Shown one piece after another: positions 18,192 to 26,620 of a stretch of 44,964 nt of DNA; the first letter of the stretch is position 1, and every line of letters begins with the position of its first letter. Made by a program: the position numbers and the translations under genes. A model generated the notes under the pieces. The model ran no database searches, was not told where the DNA came from, and was given only the letters and a program-made list of their open reading frames with translations. This DNA is from Bacillota bacterium (GTDB lineage Bacteria; Bacillota; Clostridia; Acetivibrionales; DSM-1351): the NCBI GenBank assembly GCA_023391425.1, contig JAEWAX010000138.1, forward strand, positions 1-44,964, in the 5' to 3' direction.

Positions 18192-19503
18192 CTTAGTTAT
18201 ATGTTTTATATTATTAATATTCCTTCTTACTAGCTGTACAACTGACAGTAAGGAAATTGATGATCAGGTCTATACCCTTGTAATCGGAGCGGATAAAGCC
18301 ATTAATAACAAAGTAAGAGTAACTGTGCAGTTCCCTACATACAAGAGTGGTGGAGAAGGCATGAGCGGTACTCAAAAAAAAGGCGGTGGAGGAGGAGAAG
18401 GAAATAAGGATGAAACGGGGGAGGTAAGTGGAACCATTGTAGAGACAGTCGAGGCTCCAACTCTTCTTGAAGCAGTAGATCTTTTAAATACATCAACAAC
18501 TAGAAGAATTTCGTTAGTTCAAACAAAAGAGATAATCTTCTCGGAGGATCTGGCAAAGGAAGGAATAGGAAAATATTTAGAACCAATTGCGAGATTCAGG
18601 GAAACCAGAAGAACTATTCAAGTAGTAGTTTGCAGGGGAACTGCTGAAGATTTTATAAAGGAAAGTAAAACATTGATAGGAGATAGTTTAGCTAAATCAA
18701 TGGAGTTAATGTTTATAGAATCTTCTAACACCGGATTTTTCCCACATGTTACATTTCACGATTTTTATGCAGGCATGCTAAATCCGTACTCAATGGCTTA
18801 TGCTGCATATGCAGGACTAAATGATTTTTCAAAGCTAAAACCACTTAAAGGTGAGGCAAGCTCACCTTTAAAGACAGAGTATGAAATACTGCCGGGTGAA
18901 ATACCGCGCAAAGGAGACTTGAAAAGAGAATTTTTCGGTACAGCCGTATTTGATGGTGAAAAGATGGTTGGTAGTTTGAATGCATCCGAAACGCGGTATT
19001 TCTTAATGGTAAGAGGAGAGTTCAAACGAGGGATTATCACGATAGCAGATAAAGATAATCCGGATTTGGCAATACCTTTGGATATCCGGCTAGGAAGAAA
19101 GACAAAAATAAAAGCACATTTTGAAAATGGAAGGCCTGTTATCGATGTTAAATTAAATATTGAATCCGATTTAGGTGCTATTCAGAGTAGGGAAAAATAC
19201 GAGAGATTGAGTAAAATAAATGATTTGAACAGTCAAATTGATGCATATATACAAAAAGGCATAGTTAAGACAATTGAAAAAACACAGAAGGAATGGGGAA
19301 CGGATATATTCGGATTTGGAGGGTATGTAGCAAGGAACTTCCTCACTGTACCTGAATTTGAAAAATATAATTGGCTTGCACATTACCGTGATGCAAAAAT
19401 AAATGTTGATGTCTCTGTCAATGTAAGAAGAACCGGACTTATGATGAGTTCATCGTCAATTAGGAATTCAAAAGATACTATAATAATAAATAGGGAGCCT
19501 TAA
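18178..19503 (+). CDS. Spore germination lipoprotein, Ger(x)C family (C subunit)
   Basis: This 441-residue protein begins with TTG after AGGAAAGGAG, overlapping the gerB 3' end. The signal peptide ends in the lipobox LLTSC, with the lipidated Cys at residue 20. A low-complexity Gly/Lys-rich loop (about 60-80) follows, then the Ger(x)C N- and C-terminal domains (ETVEAPTLLEAVDLLNTST; GFGGYVARNFLTVPEFEKYNW). The C subunit stays on the outer face of the spore inner membrane and is needed for receptor function. Confidence 0.92.
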   Translation: MKRLSLVICFILLIFLLTSCTTDSKEIDDQVYTLVIGADKAINNKVRVTVQFPTYKSGGEGMSGTQKKGGGGGEGNKDETGEVSGTIVETVEAPTLLEAVDLLNTSTTRRISLVQTKEIIFSEDLAKEGIGKYLEPIARFRETRRTIQVVVCRGTAEDFIKESKTLIGDSLAKSMELMFIESSNTGFFPHVTFHDFYAGMLNPYSMAYAAYAGLNDFSKLKPLKGEASSPLKTEYEILPGEIPRKGDLKREFFGTAVFDGEKMVGSLNASETRYFLMVRGEFKRGIITIADKDNPDLAIPLDIRLGRKTKIKAHFENGRPVIDVKLNIESDLGAIQSREKYERLSKINDLNSQIDAYIQKGIVKTIEKTQKEWGTDIFGFGGYVARNFLTVPEFEKYNWLAHYRDAKINVDVSVNVRRTGLMMSSSSIRNSKDTIIINREP

Positions 19504-19507
19504 TAAA

Positions 19508-19678
19508 ATGATATATATTTTTATGCTGTTTATGTTAGGGAGCGGATATTATACGTTCACATACGGGATTAGTTTGTGGAGGGATGATAAGAACAAGCTA
19601 GGTGGCTTTGCTGTGGCTGTTTTTGCAGTAATAGGAACAATTATTCCAGGAATTGTATTGTTTATGAAGAATATATAA
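19508..19678 (+). CDS. 56-residue two-helix membrane protein at the end of the ger operon
   Basis: It begins four bases after the gerC stop, with GGGAG about 10 nt upstream. The sequence is two hydrophobic segments (IYIFMLFMLGSGYYTFTYG and FAVAVFAVIGTIIPGIVLF) joined by a polar turn WRDDKNKLG. Some gerA-type operons carry a small fourth (D) membrane protein; the position and shape fit that idea, but I do not recognise the family from sequence. The terminator follows directly, so it belongs to the operon. Confidence 0.65.
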   Translation: MIYIFMLFMLGSGYYTFTYGISLWRDDKNKLGGFAVAVFAVIGTIIPGIVLFMKNI

Positions 19679-19719
19679 TTATAACATTCCGGCAGTAATA
19701 TTTTACAAAACAAAAGAAT

Positions 19720-19785
19720 ATACTGCGTATATGAGCCGGTTCAAGGGCTTATGAACGAAAACTGCTATATATGCGTATTTTTTTA
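19720..19785 (+). terminator. Terminator of the ger operon
   Basis: Outer arms ATACTGCGTATAT (19720-19732) and ATATATGCGTAT (19767-19778) with an inner GTTCA/TGAAC stem are followed by a T-run. It could also receive transcripts of the minus-strand relic on the right, but there is no matching U-run on that side. Confidence 0.6.
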
Positions 19786-19793
19786 TAAGCAAT

Positions 19794-19983
19794 TTAGTGG
19801 CTACTTATTATCATAAAATCTCCATTTTTTAACTGTACAACATTAGCTTTAAGAATATGTGCCAAATCAGTAATATAGGTCTGCCTTTCGTTTTCATCGG
19901 GAATGAATAGGGTAAGTGGGTCACCTCCCAATACTCTGTTTTTATCTGCTGTTATATATAGTCAAATTTGCCGTACTACACAC
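19794..19983 (-). pseudogene. Small hypothetical gene with a frameshift
   Basis: A GTG at 19983 follows GGAGG with 6-nt spacing and reads about 10 codons (CSTANLTIY). Then the frame must shift by one base within a TATATATA run near 19956-19960. After the shift the frame continues as ITADKNRVLGGDPLTLF, PDENERQTYITDLAHILKAN and VVQLKNGDFMIIS to a stop at 19794. The intact product would be about 63 residues and soluble. It is not recognised. The break could be real decay or a sequencing slip in the TA run. Confidence 0.5.
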
Positions 19984-20105
19984 TACTCACCTCCAACTAA
20001 AGGGTTCCAATGATTTTTCGGATTTTTCTGCTATTATCAAAAATAGGAGTTTTTTACCACTTCTAAAAGTTTATTAATATCATAAACTACAGGAATAAGA
20101 GCAAT

Positions 20106-20822
20106 TTACTCTATTCCATATTTGCCTGGTTTTTCGTTATCATAATTTTTTATAGAAGCATAGAGACTTCCTAAAGTATCCAAACCGGCATAAAAAACTT
20201 CTTCTATGCTTGCTATTCCTTGTGAGTTAAGTTGAGTAATGAGCCACTGTTTATCCTGGGAGGCATCAATTAAATTATGCAATAATAATTTTCCATCAAT
20301 AATTATGTCTTTCATCAGACCTTTGTATGGGGTAGCTATATTGAAATCAGAGGGAGTAGCAGGTTGCTTCTGAGATTTTGGTAAGACTGAAAGCTTACCG
20401 TCATTTTCCAAAATAGCAAATTCAACATCTGTAATATTAAAAATATTTTTTTCTCTAAGTAATGTTGTTAAATTTTGAACGCTTACTCTGACCCTTTTCA
20501 TATTTTGATTTATTATTAATCCATTAGCGATTAATACAACCGGCTCGGATTCTACTAGCTTACTGAACCAGATACTTTTTATGTGGATGAAATCTACCAA
20601 GACTGTCAGCAAAGCAAGTACTATAAGTGCAGTAGTGGGTGAATAGACAGATGTGGGCGAACTAATAGATATAGTGGCTGTTACCGATCCTAATATTGCA
20701 ACAACGAAATCAAAAAAAGTCATCTGTGATACAGCCTTTCTTCCCATAAAACGTGTTAAAAGCAGGGCTAGAAAAAATGCAAAAATAGTCCGTATACTTG
20801 AATTTATAATTTCCTGTAACAT
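20106..20822 (-). CDS. DUF421 membrane protein (YetF/YcaP type)
   Basis: This 238-residue protein has three N-terminal membrane helices (about 10-80), with the family motif LLLTRFMGRKAVSQMTFFDFVVAI beginning near residue 20. A soluble C-terminal domain follows, with SEPVVLIANGLIINQNMKR and a region at DVEFAILENDGKLSVLPK that is diagnostic of DUF421. Members in Bacillus are often linked to spores or stress; the function is unsettled. It is a monocistron; the start at 20822 is preceded by a GGAG-type site. Confidence 0.88.
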   Translation of the reverse strand: MLQEIINSSIRTIFAFFLALLLTRFMGRKAVSQMTFFDFVVAILGSVTATISISSPTSVYSPTTALIVLALLTVLVDFIHIKSIWFSKLVESEPVVLIANGLIINQNMKRVRVSVQNLTTLLREKNIFNITDVEFAILENDGKLSVLPKSQKQPATPSDFNIATPYKGLMKDIIIDGKLLLHNLIDASQDKQWLITQLNSQGIASIEEVFYAGLDTLGSLYASIKNYDNEKPGKYGIE

Positions 20823-21037
20823 AAAAAAACTCCTATAAAATTAATACAATATTCTTGAATCTTGCAAAAAGGTCAATCAATTATATATTCCCAAGCGAGA
20901 TGAGATAATCTGAAAGAGCAGCTGGGATGACTCAAGTTATTAAAAAATTTGAAAATATAAGAAAATAAAAGTAGAATAGAGATAGCCTAACTAGATTGTT
21001 ACAAGGCGAAGCGAACAGCTGTGTAAGGAGGACATAA

Positions 21038-21727
21038 ATGGCATCTGTACTTATTGTAGATGATGAAGCAGAAATTGTAGAACTTATAGATTTTTATATG
21101 AAGAATAATGGTTATAAAGTGTACAAGGCTTATAACGGTCAGGAAGCGATAAATATTTTTGAAAGAGAAGAGATTGATATAATTTTATTAGATATTATGA
21201 TACCTGTTTATGATGGCAAAGAAGTTTTAAGGAAGATCAGACAGACAAGTCATATACCTGTCTTGTTTTTATCAGCAAAAGGGGAGGACCTTGATAAAAT
21301 TGAGGGTTTGTTTTTAGGAGCAGATGATTATATCTCAAAACCTTTTAATCCAATGGAACTTATTGCAAGGGTACAGGCAGTATTAAGAAGGAGTCAGACA
21401 GCCAATCAGCAGGAGAAAAAAGATTACCTGACGGTCATTAAGGATTTAAGATTAGATGAAAAAAGCTGCAAATTGTATAAAGGGGATATTGATTTAAAGC
21501 TTACTGCTTTTGAGTATAAGCTTATAGCTCATTTTATGAAGAACAAAAATAGGGTATTCACAAAAGCCCAGCTCTATGAAGCAGTATGGGATGATGCTCA
21601 TCTTGGTGATGAAAGCATTATCATGGTTTATATCAGTAAGCTTAGAGAAAAGATAGAAGAGCATCCAAAAGAACCTCAGTTTATTAAAACAATCAGAGGG
21701 CTTGGATATATCTTTGAAGGGGATTAA
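21038..21727 (+). CDS. OmpR/VanR-family response regulator
   Basis: This 229-residue protein has an N-terminal receiver domain with the acidic pair D8/D9, phosphoacceptor Asp52 (LLDIMIP) and Lys at ISKPFNP. A C-terminal winged-helix DNA-binding domain covers about 130-228 (LKLTAFEYKLIAHFMKN, FIKTIRGLGYIFEGD). AAGGAGG precedes the ATG. It is co-transcribed with the histidine kinase, 4 bp after its stop. Likely targets include the CPBP gene downstream (inference from context). Confidence 0.93.
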   Translation: MASVLIVDDEAEIVELIDFYMKNNGYKVYKAYNGQEAINIFEREEIDIILLDIMIPVYDGKEVLRKIRQTSHIPVLFLSAKGEDLDKIEGLFLGADDYISKPFNPMELIARVQAVLRRSQTANQQEKKDYLTVIKDLRLDEKSCKLYKGDIDLKLTAFEYKLIAHFMKNKNRVFTKAQLYEAVWDDAHLGDESIIMVYISKLREKIEEHPKEPQFIKTIRGLGYIFEGD

Positions 21728-21731
21728 TAGG

Positions 21732-23141
21732 ATGAAGCGAAAATTAGATATCAAAGGATTTCTGGTTATTAATTACCTTATCACTTTTATCATATTATCT
21801 ATTATTTTAAACTTAGCATCCGCCTCTGCTTCTTACATAGTAGAAAAGTACATCTATAACGATGAGGCACTTACTTATTTGAGTTTAAAACAAATCTACA
21901 ATGAAGACTTCAATAAAATTGAACTAGGCATTATAGATAAAATCGGAGGGTGGCTGGAGATTTTAGATGAAGATAAAAAAGTAATCTTTATAAAGGGTCA
22001 AAAAAAAGATAACATCATGCAGTATACACAGGAGCAGCTTTTTGAACTAGTATCCTCAGAGGAGCCATATTCATTGGAAAAGCCATATACTGGCGAATTA
22101 GCTATAGTCAAAGGAAAAGAGGGTCAGCAGTACTTTTTACTTTTAAAATATGATAAGAGAAAGTTCACACGCCAAACTATTTATAATCCCAGTTCCTTTG
22201 ACAAGCAAGATATCCCTATCCTTTTACAGATGAGAGGAATCAATTATCTACTTATATTTTTCTATTTCTTGACAGGTCTCTATATTTATAGTCGTATTAG
22301 CTCTAAATTTATCACAAAACCATTAGGTACATTCGTAAGCAAAATTAAAAACATGAAAAGATTAAGTGATGGAGAGAAACTAGCTATTGGGGGATTAAAG
22401 GAACTAAGTGAAGTAGAAAATGCATTTAATAATATGATTCAAAAGCTTCAGGAAATTCAAGTAGAGAAAGAAAAAGTAAATGACAGCAAGAAAAAGCTAT
22501 TGGTAGATATTTCGCATGATTTAAAGACACCTATTACCTCTATTCAGGGGTTCTCCAGGCTCTTACTGGAAGAGGAAGTAACAGAAGCAGAGCAAATAAA
22601 GTTTTTAAATAATATATATAATAAGTCAGTCTATGCAGCTGAGCTTATTGAAGATTTATTTCAGCTTTCAAAGCTAGAGGACTCAGAGTATATGCTAAAC
22701 CTAACCGAAAGTGATTTTTGTGAGTGGCTAAAACGTCTTATAGCAGAATACTATTTAGAATTTAATAACTCAGGTTTTAACTTGGAAGTTAACATTAGTG
22801 ACACACCTATCTATTTGAAATTTGATCATAATCTTATGAAAAGGGCTGTTTGCAATATTTTGGAGAATAGTTTGATTTATAATCCCACAGGAACAACGGT
22901 TGAGGTTGTATGCTATTCTCAAGGTGAATCTTTACTTCTGAAAATTGGGGATAATGGCATAGGTATTGATGAAAGAATTAAAGATAAGGTCTTTGAGTCT
23001 TTTGTAAGGTCAGAGGATAAAAAGTCTAAAGGCAGTGGTCTTGGACTTGCTATTACAAAAAAAGTCATAGAGAGGCATGGGGGCAATATCCAATTATCAA
23101 GTGATGTTAAGCATAAAACGCTTTTTGAAATAACTATTTAG
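21732..23141 (+). CDS. Sensor histidine kinase
   Basis: This is 469 residues from the ATG at 21732. A TTG at 21702 is in frame, but AAGGGG lies before the ATG. It has two membrane helices (about 10-30 and 175-195) around an extracytoplasmic sensor of about 140 residues, then a HAMP-like linker, the H-box with His262 in DISHDLKTPITSIQGF, and ATP-binding motifs NILENSLIYNP, GDNGIGI and GSGLGLAITKKVIE. It pairs with the response regulator just upstream. The layout resembles VanS/BceS-class kinases that sense envelope stress, but the ligand is unknown. Confidence 0.92.
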   Translation: MKRKLDIKGFLVINYLITFIILSIILNLASASASYIVEKYIYNDEALTYLSLKQIYNEDFNKIELGIIDKIGGWLEILDEDKKVIFIKGQKKDNIMQYTQEQLFELVSSEEPYSLEKPYTGELAIVKGKEGQQYFLLLKYDKRKFTRQTIYNPSSFDKQDIPILLQMRGINYLLIFFYFLTGLYIYSRISSKFITKPLGTFVSKIKNMKRLSDGEKLAIGGLKELSEVENAFNNMIQKLQEIQVEKEKVNDSKKKLLVDISHDLKTPITSIQGFSRLLLEEEVTEAEQIKFLNNIYNKSVYAAELIEDLFQLSKLEDSEYMLNLTESDFCEWLKRLIAEYYLEFNNSGFNLEVNISDTPIYLKFDHNLMKRAVCNILENSLIYNPTGTTVEVVCYSQGESLLLKIGDNGIGIDERIKDKVFESFVRSEDKKSKGSGLGLAITKKVIERHGGNIQLSSDVKHKTLFEITI

Positions 23142-23244
23142 ATTAAAAAAATTTAAGGTTATATTTAGGTTCTGTTTATTGAGCGTTAAAGTTGATAAGC
23201 TACACTGTTTTAGAAAGATTAATTATCTAAAAGGAGCTGTCGAC

Positions 23245-24078
23245 ATGAAAATGAATATGAAAAAAATAATTACCTTCCTGATTATCAACTTTGCTTTATC
23301 ATTAATACCTTATTATGTGATTATCGGTGGGACTATGACTGTTTTTACTAATTTGGGCTTGATGTGGATTCCAGCCGTTAGTGCAATCATCACGCAATTA
23401 ATATTTAACAAAAGTATAAAAGGATTTGGGTGGGGAGGTGGAAAGGTAAAGTATCTTGCGATAAGTTTTATGATTCCATTAGTAAGTTGCTTAATAGTTT
23501 ATGGTATTGTATGGGTGACAAAACTAGGTGGCGTTTCTTGGATGCGCCTTACTGAGCAATATAATGCTCCTATTAGCAAGGTTATAATCAATATCTCAAC
23601 TATATTGTTCCTATTCAATCTTTTTGGAGCACTAGGAGAAGAAATAGGCTGGAGAGGCTTTTTGACTGCAGAACTCTTGAAAGGCTATTCCTATATTAAG
23701 ACGTCCTTGGTTTTAGCAGTGATTTGGTTTATCTGGCACTGTCCAATCATTATTTTCTCAAGTTATCATAATCAAAGCACCCCTCTTTGGTATAACTTAA
23801 TATTTGTATTTATTGCTGTAATAGCTTCTACTTTTATCACTGTATGGATAAAAATACAATCAGGAAGTCTATGGACCGCTGCAGTATTTCACGCAAGTCA
23901 CAACCTTCTTATTCAACAAGTGTTTGATGTCATGACAGTAGACACCGGTAAGACTAAATATTTTACTTCGGAATTTGGTATTGGCATTGCTCTTATTTAT
24001 AGTATTGGGGCTTCCTATTGCATAATAAAATCAAGGCGCTGCGCCAAACATCAAATACAAGACAGTTATACAGCGTAA
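23245..24078 (+). CDS. CPBP family intramembrane metalloprotease
   Basis: This 277-residue membrane protein starts at the ATG 23245 after AAAGGAG; a longer frame from TTG 23179 has no such site. It has about seven helices. Motif 1 is ALGEEIGWRGFL (EExxxR), motif 2 is WFIWHCPIII, and motif 3 is AVFHASHNLL (HxxxN). These are the residues of Abi/CAAX-type proteases, including bacteriocin self-immunity proteins. It follows a two-component system, an arrangement seen where the regulator controls peptide sensing or immunity; that link is inference. Confidence 0.88.
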   Translation: MKMNMKKIITFLIINFALSLIPYYVIIGGTMTVFTNLGLMWIPAVSAIITQLIFNKSIKGFGWGGGKVKYLAISFMIPLVSCLIVYGIVWVTKLGGVSWMRLTEQYNAPISKVIINISTILFLFNLFGALGEEIGWRGFLTAELLKGYSYIKTSLVLAVIWFIWHCPIIIFSSYHNQSTPLWYNLIFVFIAVIASTFITVWIKIQSGSLWTAAVFHASHNLLIQQVFDVMTVDTGKTKYFTSEFGIGIALIYSIGASYCIIKSRRCAKHQIQDSYTA

Positions 24079-24186
24079 AGAGGTATTATCCATTGATAAG
24101 TTTTAATAGTATACTTATGGAGGCCGAGTATAATATTGAAGAAAAGAATCTAATATGATGTTATAATTTTATAAAGGTGGAGCGTA

Positions 24187-24486
24187 CTTTTACACAGAAA
24201 TGAACAAATACGCGAAAGATATATGGTTTTGCGGAATTGTGTAGGGTAACTAGAGAAATCCTACTTTACATAGAGACAGCTGTAGAGAAAAATCATATAA
24301 GCCGAAGTTGATATATAGAGATAAAAAGTTGATAATGGAATTCACACTGATTATATGTTTCCAATGACTGAAGAGAACATTGCAAACTTTATCGGAAAGA
24401 ATGCCTATACTGCAGACAAGATTATCATGACTGACATGTGTGACTGTCAAATTTGCGAATCACCAGTAAAACTAAAACGTTCGTGA
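24187..24486 (+). pseudogene. Decayed small gene, at least two frame breaks
   Basis: Coding-like pieces occur in different frames: HRNEQIRERYMVLRNCVG (from 24193), then VTREILLYIETAVEKNHIS, then DNGIHTDYMFPMTEENIANF and GKNAYTADKIIMTDMCDCQI to a stop at 24484-24486. A GGTGGAG ribosome binding site lies at 24176-24182. The last piece has a CDCQIC cysteine cluster. The composition is typical of a real protein of about 90-100 residues, but it cannot be translated in one frame. The family is not recognised with certainty. Confidence 0.5.
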
Positions 24487-24711
24487 TCACAAAATTTGAT
24501 ACCAAGTTATAGTAAGAACTTAAAGATGCAGAATTTAAAAAACCTCTTAGTAGTTATAGTTCTTACAAGTAACTATCTGTTAGAAATAAAGTTATAAAAA
24601 TTCATGCGTATATATTTAAAATAAAGTGTCCAGTGACAAGTGTCCAGTGCCAATGGTAAAAGCATAGTAACGGCTGAGTAAATAAAAATCTACTATCTAG
24701 AATTTTAGACA

Positions 24712-24748
24712 GATGACACCATACTTTGGTGTCATCACTTGGTGTCAT
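24712..24748. repeat. Short inverted repeat with a third partial copy
   Basis: GATGACACC (24712-24720) and GGTGTCATC (24728-24736) form a 9-bp palindromic pair with a 7-nt loop. GGTGTCAT recurs at 24741-24748. GTGTCCAGTG also occurs twice at about 24628-24651. The stretch 24487-24968 otherwise holds no gene that I can support. Confidence 0.5.
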
Positions 24749-24968
24749 AATTCATTTGGCTTCATAAGTATTCTGATATAGAATCAATTTAAATATAAGA
24801 AATAGCTAATATTATAGGTATCTGCAAAAGTACATTATTAAGGGCTAGTAAAAAGATGCAACTATGAAATTAGGTAATGAATATTAATACAAATAAAAGA
24901 TTAGACGAGGTAAGATTTATGCTTTTTCTATAACTATTTTGATTATGATGAATTTGGATTTTTTCCTC

Positions 24969-25008
24969 CATCCAATTACACGAAATTTTTATTTCGCGTA
25001 ATTGGATG
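24969..25008. repeat. Long near-perfect hairpin next to the transposon left end
   Basis: Arms of 18 bp (24969-24986 and 24991-25008, core CATCCAATTAC / GTAATTGGATG) pair with a single A-C mismatch over a 4-nt loop. It lies 33 bp outside the left end of the Tn7-like element. It lacks a long U-run, so it may be a terminator in either direction or part of the target. Confidence 0.6.
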
Positions 25009-25041
25009 TAAAATTTCTAACCTCCACTTTGTAAATGATAT

Positions 25042-25066
25042 TGTCTATTGACACAAACATATATCC
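25042..25066 (+). repeat. Left terminal inverted repeat of the Tn7-like element
   Basis: Starts TGTCT and ends with TGACACAAACATATATCC. It matches the right end at 24 of 25 positions. Confidence 0.9.
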
Positions 25067-25161
25067 GATTTTAATACAAAGCTCCTACCAACGATTTATA
25101 TGACATAATCTCTGACACAAAGTTTATACCATTTATTATATATGGTAGTAATTTTGTGTCA
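25049..25161. promoter_or_regulatory. TnsB-type binding boxes in the left end (three)
   Basis: The 18-bp boxes are TGACACAAACATATATCC at 25049-25066, TGACACAAAGTTTATACC at 25113-25130, and TGACACAAAATTACTACC on the minus strand at 25144-25161. They share TGACACAAA and a CC end. Tn7-type transposases bind several such repeats at each end; assignment to TnsB is inference from position and repetition. Confidence 0.8.
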
Positions 25162-25217
25162 CAAGAAATATATATAATCATATATTTTTATCAATCATAG
25201 TATACCAAAGTTTTAAA

Positions 25218-26609
25218 TTATAATGAATTGTATTTATTCCACCAATGTAATTCAAATAAATCACAATTATATTTTATCAAGTAAAACGGAATATTTTCAT
25301 ATTTTACACCTAAATAAGGAACTTCTAATCCACGATTTACGTATATCTCACAGTGTTCTACAAGATTAAAGAAATGATTAACTAAAATAATCGAGATAAC
25401 TCTATTGAATATCCATTTAAAATTTATAATGTTATGTTCATCTATTCTAGTAAACAGATTCTTTAATTCAAAATAAAAATCATCAATTACTTGAACTTCA
25501 TCTATTGATTCAAAAAATGAGTTGTTATGCCACGCTTTTACGTTAAGGCTATTTCTATTATTAAGATAATATTCAAATCCAGAAACGCACTTCTGCCACA
25601 TTTTTAAAGCTACATTAATTTGGCTTAATTCCGTTTCGTCATGTTTTTTATAATTAATATGGATATACTTTAGAATTAACTCCTCCACCCCTCTAAATGT
25701 TATCCAATTTAATTCAAAAATCTCAATATTAAATCTCTCTATTATTTGCTGCATTTGCACTTCAAATGGGTAATGTTTTCTTGTTTTGATTAGTTGCTTG
25801 TTCTTTTGATTATTTATTTTATGATGAATATATAGACTATTTAATTGAGAACCTTTATCAATAACTGATAAAGAGAACGGAATTAAATTTTTAGTATGGA
25901 ATTTAGCTATTTTTTCGTTAATTATGAAGTCTTTTAGATTAAATTTTACTGAATTTTCTATACTTAGCCATTTAACTAAATTCGGTAATTTAATTACTAG
26001 TTTTGTTTTCAATGACCATTCTTTAATAAAATAATTGATTTCATTATTTGTATAGAACTGATACCCACATTTGCATTTATAAGGACTTCTCGCCCATTTA
26101 TCTGTTAATATATAGGGTATTGAAGTGTGGCATTTTGGGCACTTATTTTCGATAGTATTACCATGAAATGGGCAAGTATCAATTAATTTAAACTGATGAA
26201 ATATGCTATGATATCCTAGTTTTATGCACTCGGGGCAAAAATGAAGATTTTTTTCAATATAGAATGATAACTTTTTACTATTTGAAAATGCACCTATTAG
26301 ATTATTTATGTTAACATGCATTGTTTCTTTCAAATTAACACCTAAAACCCGAAACAGAATATCTTCATCGAATGACCTTAATGTATTAAGATCTCGTTCC
26401 TCAAAGCTATATAATGCCTTTGTTCTTAGTTTAATCTGGTCCGTGCCAAAAATCTTAAAAATACCAATATCATTTGTTTCATTTGCTAATTTGAATTTTT
26501 CAAAAATACTCCAAGGAGATTCGTATTCCCAAATCCAACGAGAATTCCATGTGTATAAAGTTGATTTAGATGTAGTGTCTTTAGGAATAATACTGTTGCA
26601 TCTATTCAT
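25218..26609 (-). CDS. tniQ: TniQ/TnsD family target-selection protein
   Basis: This 463-residue protein has the TniQ layout: an N-terminal helical part starting near WRWIWEYESPWSIFEKF-like residues, then zinc-finger pairs at about residues 125-190 (CPECIKLGYHS, CPFHG, CPKCHTSIPY, CKCGYQF). A long C-terminal region without clear homology would recognise target DNA in TnsD proteins. At 463 residues it is close to TnsD of Tn7 (about 508) and larger than the short TniQ of CRISPR-associated transposons, so protein-directed insertion at an attachment site is more likely. The gene begins 11 bp after tnsC and ends 176 bp from the left end of the element. Confidence 0.87.
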   Translation of the reverse strand: MNRCNSIIPKDTTSKSTLYTWNSRWIWEYESPWSIFEKFKLANETNDIGIFKIFGTDQIKLRTKALYSFEERDLNTLRSFDEDILFRVLGVNLKETMHVNINNLIGAFSNSKKLSFYIEKNLHFCPECIKLGYHSIFHQFKLIDTCPFHGNTIENKCPKCHTSIPYILTDKWARSPYKCKCGYQFYTNNEINYFIKEWSLKTKLVIKLPNLVKWLSIENSVKFNLKDFIINEKIAKFHTKNLIPFSLSVIDKGSQLNSLYIHHKINNQKNKQLIKTRKHYPFEVQMQQIIERFNIEIFELNWITFRGVEELILKYIHINYKKHDETELSQINVALKMWQKCVSGFEYYLNNRNSLNVKAWHNNSFFESIDEVQVIDDFYFELKNLFTRIDEHNIINFKWIFNRVISIILVNHFFNLVEHCEIYVNRGLEVPYLGVKYENIPFYLIKYNCDLFELHWWNKYNSL

Positions 26610-26620
26610 TTCAGTACCTA

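Noticed and set aside
20823..21037. Possible riboswitch or T-box before the response regulator
   Set aside because: I could not find conserved core blocks or a terminator/antiterminator pair in this 215-bp stretch.
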